Assembly: GCF_000531125.1 (NCBI RefSeq)
Contig: NZ_CBTK010000295.1
Span: forward strand, 53,076-117,075
Source of the DNA: Candidatus Contendobacter odensis Run_B_J11
GTDB lineage: Bacteria; Pseudomonadota; Gammaproteobacteria; Competibacterales; Competibacteraceae
Direction of reading: 5' to 3'
DNA: 64,000 nucleotides
Below, one piece after another: positions 56,577 through 64,000 of this stretch. Each line of letters opens with the position of its first letter. The stretch's first letter is position 1. Under the pieces are notes generated by a model. That model did not search any database and was not told the origin of the DNA. It saw nothing but the letters and a program-made list of their open reading frames with translations. A program made the position numbers and the translations under genes.

Positions 56577-57159
56577 GCTGGAACTGATCAGCGAGTGGAT
56601 TCGCCCCGGTGCCCGGGTGCTGGATCTGGGTTGCGGCGATGGCGCGCTGCTGGCCTATCTGCACCAATACCGGCAGGCCAGTGGTTACGGCCTGGAGATC
56701 GACACCGCCAACCTGGTCAAATGCATCCAGACCGGGGTGAACGTCATTCACGCGGACCTGGAAGCGGGGCTGGCAGATTTTGGCGATGCCAGTTTCGACT
56801 ATGTGATCATGACCCAAACCCTGCAAGCGGTGAAGCACACCGAGGCGCTGCTGGATGAAATGCTGCGGGTGGGCCGGCAGGGTATCGTGACCTTTCCCAA
56901 TTTCGGCTTCTGGCGCTGCCGGATGCAGATTGCCCTGCAAGGCTTCATGCCGGTAGTCAAGACCTTACCCTACCAGTGGTACGACACCCCGAACGTCCAC
57001 CTTTTCACCCTGCGCGATTTTGAGGAACTGTGCCGACGCAAGCGGATCGATATCTTGCAACGCATGGTGCTGGATCATGCCCACCGTCCCCATCGGGGGC
57101 CATCATGGTGGCCCAACTTGCTGGGCGAAATTGCCTTGTACCGACTGGGTCGCGCCTGA
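56566..57159 (+). CDS. metW: methionine biosynthesis protein MetW
   Basis: A 197-residue SAM-methyltransferase-like protein that partners with MetX in many proteobacteria. The Rossmann signature is [15 protein letters not shown], followed by [29 protein letters not shown], and [11 protein letters not shown], all typical of MetW. It overlaps metX, so the pair is translationally coupled. Confidence 0.96.
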   Translation: MRPELELISEWIRPGARVLDLGCGDGALLAYLHQYRQASGYGLEIDTANLVKCIQTGVNVIHADLEAGLADFGDASFDYVIMTQTLQAVKHTEALLDEMLRVGRQGIVTFPNFGFWRCRMQIALQGFMPVVKTLPYQWYDTPNVHLFTLRDFEELCRRKRIDILQRMVLDHAHRPHRGPSWWPNLLGEIALYRLGRA

Positions 57160-57195
57160 ATCGCGCCGTCACAACCGGACTCTGGAGATTTAACC

Positions 57196-57660
57196 TTGAT
57201 TAGCCTGTCTGTTTTCTACCGCTCCCGGCGCAATAGCCGCACCACCCGGCCATACGGCTTTACCTTGATTGAAGTGATGGTGGTGGTGGTGATCCTCAGC
57301 ATTCTGGCGGCGGTGGTGGTGCCACGGATCATGGATAACCCCGACAAGGCCCGCGTCGTCAAGGCCAAGCAGGACATCCGGGTGATCAAGAACCAGATGG
57401 ACTTGTACCGGCTGCACAACTTCCGCTATCCGACCACTGAGCAGGGGATGGAAGCGCTGGTACAGAAACCCGCCGATGCGCAACATTGGCAGCAAGGCGG
57501 CTATCTGGACAAGCTGCCCAAAGATCCGTGGGGCAAGCCGTATCAGTACCTCAGCCCCGGCCAGCACGGCGAACTCGATATTTACTCGTTGGGCGCCGAT
57601 GGTCAGCCGGGCGGTGAGGGCGTGGATGCCGATATTGGCAATTGGAATCTGGACGAGTAA
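57196..57660 (+). CDS. gspG: type II secretion major pseudopilin GspG
   Basis: The most abundant pilin-like subunit of the type II secretion pseudopilus. 154 residues, TTG start with CTGGAG upstream. A prepilin site G-FTLIEVMVVVVILSILAA is followed by the family's KQDIRVIKNQMDLYRLHNFRYPTTEQGMEALV and a C-terminal calcium-binding DPWGKPYQY...YSLGADGQPGGEG region. It is the first of five contiguous gsp genes. Confidence 0.96.
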   Translation: MISLSVFYRSRRNSRTTRPYGFTLIEVMVVVVILSILAAVVVPRIMDNPDKARVVKAKQDIRVIKNQMDLYRLHNFRYPTTEQGMEALVQKPADAQHWQQGGYLDKLPKDPWGKPYQYLSPGQHGELDIYSLGADGQPGGEGVDADIGNWNLDE

Positions 57661-57663
57661 CCC

Positions 57664-58179
57664 ATGTCCGCCGCTGGTCGGCTTACGAACGGCTTTACCC
57701 TGCTGGAGGTCATGGTGGTGTTAGTGCTGATTGGCATCATCACCAGCTTCGCTCTGTTGGCAGTGAGCGGCGGGTCGCAGGAGCGACTGGCGGAAGAGGC
57801 GCAACGACTGGCGGTGCTGGTGGAATTGCACCAGCAGGAAGCGATTATGAGCGGCGAGCCGCGTGGCATCCGGTTTAGCCGCACCGGCTACGCCGTCTTG
57901 AGCTTGGGCGAGAATGGCCAATGGCACGCTCCCACCGCTGCCGCCACCTTGATCCGGCACCAACTGCCTGAGGACATTAACTTGGGGTTGTGGGTCGAGG
58001 GGCGGCCTGCCGAACTGAACGCCGCCGGTGACCCGCAGGTGGTGTTGCTCAACAGCGGGGAAACCACCGAGTTCGTCACCGTGTTCAGCCTTGCCGACGA
58101 GCGCGGGCCGGATGCGCCGCTCTATCGGGTCGCCGGTGATCTGCTGGGCCGGCTGACGGTGGGCGCAGGCGCTCGATGA
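57664..58179 (+). CDS. gspH: type II secretion pseudopilin GspH
   Basis: A minor pseudopilin of 171 residues. The prepilin motif G-FTLLEVMVVLVLIGIITS lies near residue 10, then ALEAQRLAVLVEL-like EEAQRLAVLVELHQQEAI and GEPRGIRFSRTGYAVLS, as in GspH. It starts four bases after gspG and overlaps gspI by four bases. Confidence 0.93.
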   Translation: MSAAGRLTNGFTLLEVMVVLVLIGIITSFALLAVSGGSQERLAEEAQRLAVLVELHQQEAIMSGEPRGIRFSRTGYAVLSLGENGQWHAPTAAATLIRHQLPEDINLGLWVEGRPAELNAAGDPQVVLLNSGETTEFVTVFSLADERGPDAPLYRVAGDLLGRLTVGAGAR

Positions 58180-58637
58180 GATCGCAAACCGGCTTCACCC
58201 TGCTGGAAGTGCTGGTGGCGCTGGCGGTGCTGGCGATAGCCATGGGCGCGATCATCGGCGCTGCTACCCAGAGCATCAATACCGTCGCTACGCTGCGCGA
58301 CCAGACCTTTGCCAGTTGGGTGGCTCTCAACCAGATCAATGGGCTACTGCTGGAATCCAAGCCCTGGCCCGCTGAAGGTTCCCGCACCGGCAACGCTGAG
58401 CTGGCCAACCGCACCTGGCGTTGGGAAGCGCGCTTCAGTAAAACCGATGATCCCGATCTGCGTCGCCTCGATCTCACGGTGCGTGCCAGCGAAAATGGAG
58501 CGGAGTTGAGCAAGTTGGTGGCCTTCAAGGGCAAGCCGCCGGAGAAAGCGCCCACTGATCCGACGACGCCAGCGGGTCAGTCGCCTGCATCCAAAGATAA
58601 GTCGCCCTTCCCCAAGAGCCGGCAGCCCTCACCATGA
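58176..58637 (+). CDS. gspI: type II secretion pseudopilin GspI
   Basis: A minor pseudopilin of 153 residues with prepilin motif G-FTLLEVLVALAVLAIAMG close to the N-terminus. FASWVALNQINGLLLESKPWP and NRTWRWEARFSKT are GspI-like. The Lys/Pro/Ser-rich C-terminal tail is longer than usual. Overlaps gspH and gspJ by four bases each. Confidence 0.93.
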   Translation: MRSQTGFTLLEVLVALAVLAIAMGAIIGAATQSINTVATLRDQTFASWVALNQINGLLLESKPWPAEGSRTGNAELANRTWRWEARFSKTDDPDLRRLDLTVRASENGAELSKLVAFKGKPPEKAPTDPTTPAGQSPASKDKSPFPKSRQPSP

Positions 58638-59245
58638 AGACCGCAATGCGTGGTTTTACCCTGCTGGAACTGCTGGTGGCGCTGGCCGTGTTTTCGATTA
58701 TGTCCATTGCCGCCTACAGCGGTTTGCGCAATGTGCTGTTTACCCGTGCCGCAGTGGAAACACAAAGCCAGCGGCTGGCGGCGGTGCAACTGGCGATTTA
58801 TCGGCTGGAACAGGATATTGAACAAGCCGTGCCGCGCAGCATCCGCGACGAGTACGGCGATCCTCAGGCTGCTCTGCTCGGCGACGAACTTAGCGATGAC
58901 CGTCTCACTCTGAGCCGCGCTGGCTGGGACAATCCGCTCGGCCAGCCCCGCGCCAATACCCAGCGAGTCGCCTACCGGCTGCGGGAGGGCCGGCTGTGGC
59001 GACTGTACTGGCCGGTACTGGACCGGGGCGGACGGATCGAACCACGCGAGACTCTGCTGCTGGAGCAGGTACGCGCATTTAAGGTCCGCTTCCTGGATCG
59101 GGACGACTGGCGCAACGACTGGCCGCCCCCCGCCAACGCCGAGACCGATCAGAAAGTTCCTGATCCCATGCCGCGTGCGCTGGAAATCAGCCTGACCCTG
59201 GAGGATTGGGGTGAAATCACCCGCTTGTTGCTGTTGCCCGGCTGA
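58634..59245 (+). CDS. gspJ: type II secretion pseudopilin GspJ
   Basis: A minor pseudopilin of 203 residues with G-FTLLELLVALAVFSIMSI near the start. TQSQRLAAVQLAIYRLEQDIEQ, then RVAYRLREGRLWRLYWPVLDR, and a C-terminal RALEISLTLEDWGEI match the family. Part of the G-H-I-J-K array. Confidence 0.94.
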   Translation: MKTAMRGFTLLELLVALAVFSIMSIAAYSGLRNVLFTRAAVETQSQRLAAVQLAIYRLEQDIEQAVPRSIRDEYGDPQAALLGDELSDDRLTLSRAGWDNPLGQPRANTQRVAYRLREGRLWRLYWPVLDRGGRIEPRETLLLEQVRAFKVRFLDRDDWRNDWPPPANAETDQKVPDPMPRALEISLTLEDWGEITRLLLLPG

Positions 59246-59264
59246 TCCGGTTTCACGTTCCGAT

Positions 59265-60356
59265 ATGTTGCCTGATCGCTCTCGCCAAGGCGGCGTCGCT
59301 CTGATCACCGTGCTGCTGATCGTATTCATCGCCAGTATCGCTGCCACCAGCCTGGCCGCGCTGCAACAGCGGGCTATCCGACGTAGCACCGTGCTTATGC
59401 ACCAGCAGCAGGCCCGGTTGTATACGCTCGGTGCTGAACAAGAAGCGGTGATCGTTCTAATCCGTGATCGTCAGAACAGCGAAACCGACCATCCCGGCGA
59501 GGAGTGGGCCAACCTGCCGCTGGCCCTGCCGGTCGAAGGCGGTACGATCACGGCCCGCGTCAGCGACTTGCAGGGCTGTTTCAATCTTAACAACCTATGG
59601 CGACCCGCGCCGGGCGGACTAGCGCCGGCCGCCGATCCCAAGCAGGAGCGTTCGCCAAGCGAAGACGAGAAGAGACCGGAGTCAGCGGAAGAAGGTGCAG
59701 AGGCCGCACCCAAACCAGCGCTGACCCCGCCCAAACCGGCGCAGCCGGATAAATCCACCGCCAAGGCTGGACTCGATCAGGGGCAAATCAAGGGGCTGCA
59801 ACGTCTGCTGGAAAATCTCGAACTGAAGCCGGAACTGGCGCAGGCCATCGCTGACTGGATCGATCCCGACTCCGATCCGCTATTTCCCGGCGGCGCTGAA
59901 GACGGTGACTACACGGTACTGAATCCTCCGTATCTGGCCGCAAATCGCCCGTTTATTAGTGCGTCCGAATTGCGATTGGTCAAAGGCATGGACCGGGAGG
60001 CTTACGACAAGCTGGCGCTCTACATCTGTACTCTGCCGCCCGGCACTCCGCTGAACGTCAATACCGCACTGGCACCAGTGTTGGCGGCGCTGGGCGATGG
60101 ACTCACGCCGGCGGACGTGGAACGTCTGCTGCAAAGCCGGCCGACAGCGGGCTACAAAAACGTGGATGAGTTCCTGAACGCGGCCAAGCTCACGGTGGAA
60201 GCACCAGTCAAAGCGGGGCTGAGTACCGCCAGTCAGTATTTTCTGCTGCGAGCCGAGGCGCGGGTAGGCGACGGGCGGGCAGTCCTATACAGCACGTTGT
60301 ATCGCGATGAGAACGGCGTTCGCATCCTGCGGCGCAGTTTCGGCAATCAGGATTGA
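59265..60356 (+). CDS. gspK: type II secretion pseudopilin GspK
   Basis: The large minor pseudopilin at the pseudopilus tip. 363 residues from the ATG at 59265. It has G-GVALITVLLIVFIASIAATS at the N-terminus, without the usual Glu5 of other pilins, as normal for GspK. LQGCFNLNNLW, LAQAIADWIDPDSDPL and LNVNTALAPVLAALG are family marks. A Pro/Glu/Ala/Lys-rich insertion of about 55 residues (near 125-180) is unusual. No gspC-F or gspL-N genes are in the window. Confidence 0.93.
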   Translation: MLPDRSRQGGVALITVLLIVFIASIAATSLAALQQRAIRRSTVLMHQQQARLYTLGAEQEAVIVLIRDRQNSETDHPGEEWANLPLALPVEGGTITARVSDLQGCFNLNNLWRPAPGGLAPAADPKQERSPSEDEKRPESAEEGAEAAPKPALTPPKPAQPDKSTAKAGLDQGQIKGLQRLLENLELKPELAQAIADWIDPDSDPLFPGGAEDGDYTVLNPPYLAANRPFISASELRLVKGMDREAYDKLALYICTLPPGTPLNVNTALAPVLAALGDGLTPADVERLLQSRPTAGYKNVDEFLNAAKLTVEAPVKAGLSTASQYFLLRAEARVGDGRAVLYSTLYRDENGVRILRRSFGNQD

Positions 60357-60377
60357 GAACCGTTGGGAGAACGCACC

Positions 60378-60767
60378 ATGTCAACAGCGCTTGGTCAGTC
60401 ATTGCACCAGCCGGAAGAACAGATTCTCTGTCGTTTGGACGATCTGCCTGAAGGTCAGAGCAAAGGGTTTGCCCTCGATCCCGCAGCCCGTTACGCCGAC
60501 ATCCTGGTAGTACGCACCCCGGCAGGGATTTACGCCTACCGCAACCGTTGCCCGCATACCTTTGCGCCGATGGAATGGGAACCCGACGAGTTTCTGGACC
60601 TTACCGGCACGGTGATTCAGTGCGGCATTCACGGCGCGCTGTTCCGCATCGAGGACGGTTACTGTGTGTCCGGTCCCTGCGTTCGCCAATCCTTGCAGCG
60701 CATCGCCGTGACCGTCCGGGAGGGTTGGCTGGTCGCACTCGAATCTCTAGGGCGCAGCCATGACTGA
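60378..60767 (+). CDS. Rieske [2Fe-2S] protein
   Basis: A 129-residue cytoplasmic ferredoxin-like protein with both cluster motifs, NRCPHTFAPME and QCGIHGALF. No signal or membrane segment is seen, so it resembles small soluble Rieske ferredoxins that serve oxygenases or assembly pathways. GGGAGAACG lies upstream of the ATG. Its last eight bases overlap the ABC ATPase gene, so the three downstream genes form one unit. Confidence 0.9.
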   Translation: MSTALGQSLHQPEEQILCRLDDLPEGQSKGFALDPAARYADILVVRTPAGIYAYRNRCPHTFAPMEWEPDEFLDLTGTVIQCGIHGALFRIEDGYCVSGPCVRQSLQRIAVTVREGWLVALESLGRSHD

Positions 60768-61512
60768 GTACGCCGTGATCCGGGTCGAAAGCCTGTGCAA
60801 ACATTACGGTTCAGTGCGAGCGGTGGACGGTATCAGTTTCTCGGTGACACCGGGTGCGACCTGCGCATTGTTAGGAGGCAACGGGGCCGGCAAGACTACC
60901 ACCATTGCAATGTTGCTGGGATTATTGCTGCCGACCAGCGGTCAGATTCGCATTCTCGGCGAGGAGGTGCCGCGTCACCGCCAGCGGGTGTTACCGCGGA
61001 TGAATTTCTCCTCGCCCTACATGGATTTGCCGCAACGGTTGACGGTGGCGGAAAACCTGACGGTCTACGCCCGGCTGTATGGGGTGCGCCGCATCCGTGA
61101 ACGGCTGGACATCCTGGGGCGGGATTTGGATATTGCCGACTTCTTCAAACGCCCCTACGGCAGCCTGTCCGCCGGTCAGAAAACCCGCGTGGCGCTGGCT
61201 AAGGCACTATTGAACGAGCCGGAAATCCTGTTGCTGGACGAACCCACCGCCTCGCTCGATCCCGACACTGCCGACCGGATGCGTCGCACCCTGACCGATT
61301 ATCAAACCCGGAGTGGGGCTACGCTGCTACTTGCCTCCCACAACATGAGCGAAGTGGAACGACTTTGCGATCAGGTCATCATGCTGCGGGCGGGGCATAT
61401 TGTCGCGACCGGCGCTCCGCGTGAATTGATTCATCGTTATGGACGTAAAGACATGGAAGAAGTGTTTCTCGACATTGCCCGAGGTATTCAGAGCGGCGAG
61501 GTGATAGCGTGA
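60760..61512 (+). CDS. ABC transporter ATP-binding protein (ABC-2 type exporter)
   Basis: A 250-residue ATPase with Walker A LGGNGAGKTTTIAMLLG, signature SLSAGQKTRVALAKALL, Walker B EILLLDEPTASLD and the switch His in ASHN. The family resembles NodI/CcmA-type exporter ATPases. It overlaps the permease gene by four bases. The exported substrate cannot be named. Confidence 0.93.
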   Translation: MTEYAVIRVESLCKHYGSVRAVDGISFSVTPGATCALLGGNGAGKTTTIAMLLGLLLPTSGQIRILGEEVPRHRQRVLPRMNFSSPYMDLPQRLTVAENLTVYARLYGVRRIRERLDILGRDLDIADFFKRPYGSLSAGQKTRVALAKALLNEPEILLLDEPTASLDPDTADRMRRTLTDYQTRSGATLLLASHNMSEVERLCDQVIMLRAGHIVATGAPRELIHRYGRKDMEEVFLDIARGIQSGEVIA

Positions 61513-62309
61513 GCGCCATTTCCCTGCGCCGGATTAGTGCGCTGGCGCTGCGCTATCTCTACCTGCTGCGCGGTTCCTGGATTCGGGTACTCGAACTGGC
61601 CTACTGGCCGACGGTGCAAATGATCCTGTGGGGCTTTATCACTCAATATCTGGCCGGCCATAGCGATGTGCTGAATCAGGCGGCGGGATTGTTGCTGTCG
61701 GGCGTCCTGCTGTGGGACGTGCTGTTTCGCAGCCAGTTGGGTCTGTCGGTGGTGTTCTTTGAGGAGCTGCATTCCCGCAATCTGGGGCAGTTATTCATCA
61801 GCCCACTGCAACCGCTCGAATTGATTTTAGCTCTGATATTTATCAGTCTGGTGCGCACTCTGATCGGGGTGGGGATCGCGGTGGCGCTGGCAATTCCATT
61901 TTATGGTTTCAATCTGTTTACGCTGGGGCCGTCACTGATCGGGTTTTTTTTCAACCTGCTGCTGATGGGCTGGGCGATTGGCTTGATGGTGGCGGCGCTG
62001 GTATTGCGCTATGGGATGGGTGCGGAAAGCATCGCCTGGGCGGCGATCTTCGCCCTGGCGCCGCTGTGCGGGATTTATTATCCGGTGGCTACGCTGCCCG
62101 GCTGGCTGCAACCGCTGTCCTGGGTATTACCCGCCAGCCATGTGTTTGAGGGGATGCGGGCGGTGCTGTTGGAGCATACCTTTCGGCTGGATCAACTGCT
62201 CTACGCCTTGCTGCTGAACGCCGGCTACCTCAGCCTCGGCATTGGCCTGTTTCTGGCCGCTGTTCATCAGGCACGGGAACGTGGATCGTTGTTGCAATCG
62301 GGAGAATAA
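61509..62309 (+). CDS. ABC-2 type transporter permease
   Basis: A 266-residue membrane protein with six helices of the ABC-2 type, including YWPTVQMILWGFITQYL near residue 30 and PLCGIYYPVATLPGWLQPLSWVLPASHVFEGMR late in the protein, the NodJ-type signature. It pairs with the ATPase encoded just upstream. Together with the Rieske protein this operon is compact, but its cargo is unknown. Confidence 0.9.
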   Translation: MSAISLRRISALALRYLYLLRGSWIRVLELAYWPTVQMILWGFITQYLAGHSDVLNQAAGLLLSGVLLWDVLFRSQLGLSVVFFEELHSRNLGQLFISPLQPLELILALIFISLVRTLIGVGIAVALAIPFYGFNLFTLGPSLIGFFFNLLLMGWAIGLMVAALVLRYGMGAESIAWAAIFALAPLCGIYYPVATLPGWLQPLSWVLPASHVFEGMRAVLLEHTFRLDQLLYALLLNAGYLSLGIGLFLAAVHQARERGSLLQSGE

Positions 62310-62496
62310 CGGGTGAGCCGTTCGCTCATAGTTAATGCGATTCACACTGTCAGCATCGTGTTATGCAGCGCCACTTCCATTCAATGCCACGCCGGGCCGG
62401 CGGTTGAATGGCGAAGGGGCTGGCGGTCGTCCATGTAAGCAGACAGCATCACCAGCGGCGCATCGTCGGCCATCAGTAAATAATCGTAGCTAGTTT

Positions 62497-63954
62497 TTAT
62501 ATACCGCTTTTAACTTCTCCTCTTGCCTTGTAGCCTTTTAAGTACTCGCCGAATACATTTTCCATTTTATTAATCTCTTCAATTAAAAATTCAGTTATTC
62601 TGGGCCAGTCTCCTCGGTTATAAACGTCTATTCCGGTCGTTTCAGAGTCGATGTTGCTACCTTTTTTATCATTCATTCTTCTCCATTCCAACGGCTTGCC
62701 CATTTTTGTTTCAATTTCAGCTTTAGATTTTTCCAGATCATCAAATATTTTTTTATTTTCATCCTTAATGCTTCGGTACAGTGACAACGAACATGTCACG
62801 GACTTTCTATGTACCGCGACTACGTAGGTTATGCCACCCACACCGCCACCACTTGCAAGCCATCCCGCACTGCTTGGGCTGATGCTTTGAAATAGCACAG
62901 ATCTCCCTTTTATTTTATCTAAAAAGTACTTCCAGAACTCTGTATTATTGGTTGTCCTACCTGTTTGGGGCTGTATTTTTCCCGGTGGTGCGTTTGCAGT
63001 TATTGCCGAGAAAGAAAGGATGTTTTTCAAGTTACTCAACTCTTCATCCGATAAGTTTTCCAAGTCATTATTCAATTGGAGACTGTTGTAAAAAAGCTCC
63101 ATGAAGTCAGCGATTTTGCTGTAGTATAATTCCTCTTTAATCGGAATATTTTTTCTGATCTCTTCAAATGCACCATCCGTTTTTAATTTTTCTAAATCCT
63201 TGATGCCTTCAAAAAAATAAGTATCCAGATCATTTTTATTTTTTATCATGAACTCGTATATTTCTTGGAAAGCCATCTGGAGGCATAAAGCGGCAAATAA
63301 TATTCGCTGTTTATCTTTAACTTTGATACCGTCCGTTCCATCAAACATTCTTTTTTTAGTAGCAACGGTATTAAGAAGAATAAACGAATTAAAGAGTCGC
63401 TTCATGCCTCTTGGGTTGCATCCAATGGAATAGTCCACAATTTCCCGGTATGTGTTGATCTCTTCTCCAGAGCAGGCAATGTTCATATTCGATAAAAGAT
63501 TCTGGATATAGGCGGATATGTTGTATTGAGCTATCGGGATAGCGAAAGGAAGCTGGATGATTTTGTCAAAGAAACTCTTTCCTTTAGAATGTCCAACGCT
63601 AACACCAAATTTCTTTTCCAGACCCTGGGTTACAACTCCATAGTCTACCGCCAGAACGAAAACGCAGTTGGGAACATCCATAAATATTTTCAGAACCTCC
63701 AAAAGCTCGACTGCCTTTTCGGGCGCCAATCTATCTAAATCATCAACGAATACTACAACTCGATTTTTACCCAAAGATTTAAGTTTTACATTAACCGCAT
63801 CGCGTATTTTATCTCTGAGTTCCTCCAACGCTTTGGCGGAATCCTGCTTACCGATTTCCGCGAACTTTTCTTTAAGACTTTCGGCAGTGGTTCCTCCCAT
63901 CGTTACATCGACAACCGCCACGGTAGCAGTTTTAGTAAATGCTATAGCAATCAT
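62497..63954 (-). pseudogene. KAP-family P-loop ATPase with DUF4268 domain, 5' part interrupted
   Basis: The 485-residue frame has the KAP NTPase Walker B region NRVVVFVDDLDRLAPEKAVE near residue 65 and NPRGMKRLFNSFILLN further on. It ends in a DUF4268-like domain (WLASGGGVGGITYVVAVH, MGKPLEWRRMNDKKGSNID). The N-terminal P-loop expected in KAP ATPases is absent. A TAA directly precedes the first ATG, but the same frame stays open upstream to the window edge and reads on plausibly (VEKFHNL), suggesting a nonsense mutation or an internal start. KAP ATPases occur in several anti-phage systems. The region is visibly A+T-rich compared with its neighbours. Confidence 0.72.
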
Positions 63955-64000
63955 TTACAGGTTGTGGAATTTTTCAACACACCCTTCTGAAAAATTTATA

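Overview
The window reads as chromosomal DNA of a gammaproteobacterium with moderately high G+C. The glyoxylate shunt, glucokinase, a glycogen branching enzyme and two phasins together suggest an organism that stores polyhydroxyalkanoate and glycogen, of the Competibacter type. That assignment is an inference from gene content; no rRNA or other decisive marker is present. Most genes are housekeeping, in short operons on both strands, with many small palindromic repeats between them.

Left part (1-19 kb): clpA (cut by the window edge) and clpS; an LrgA/LrgB-like membrane pair; aceB and aceA, each with its own terminator; divergent glk; a transglutaminase-like protein; an HDOD protein; a YaiI/MFS/short YjgA cluster; a complete branched-chain amino-acid ABC transporter (livK-H-M-G-F); a membrane-anchored coiled-coil protein; and rdgC.

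Accessory segment (19-28 kb): an orphan BrnA-like antitoxin, a short DprA-like protein, three small DUF2283/DUF4258 genes, a large Eco57I-type adenine methyltransferase and a PLD-SNF2 helicase. The last two look like a two-gene restriction or anti-phage system and are the best candidate for an unusual system here. REP-like palindromes lie at several gene ends and supply the stop codon of three genes.

Middle (28-50 kb): phasin, mnmA-hflD, relA, a haem lipoprotein, glgB, then a patch of decay and mobility. This patch holds a truncated reverse-transcriptase/MutS-I-like remnant, a HigB/HigA pair, a frameshifted DUF1566/PEP-CTERM-like gene and a repeated 16-bp motif. After it come an AraC regulator, a SYLF lipoprotein, an ion channel, queA, htpX, pilZ, xseA, a sterol-desaturase-like protein, truA and an L,D-transpeptidase.

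Right part (50-64 kb): three tandem DUF2173 genes, hrpB, a PAAR-like DUF4280 gene, a Sel1-repeat protein, a second phasin, metX-metW, the type II secretion pseudopilin genes gspG-H-I-J-K, a Rieske protein overlapping a two-gene ABC exporter, and an A+T-rich KAP-ATPase/DUF4268 gene that lacks its P-loop region and is preceded by an in-frame stop.

Possible links between regions: both phasin promoters carry TTGCA/TGCAA palindromes, which suggests one PHA-responsive regulator. A 112-bp element with terminal inverted repeats occurs four times.
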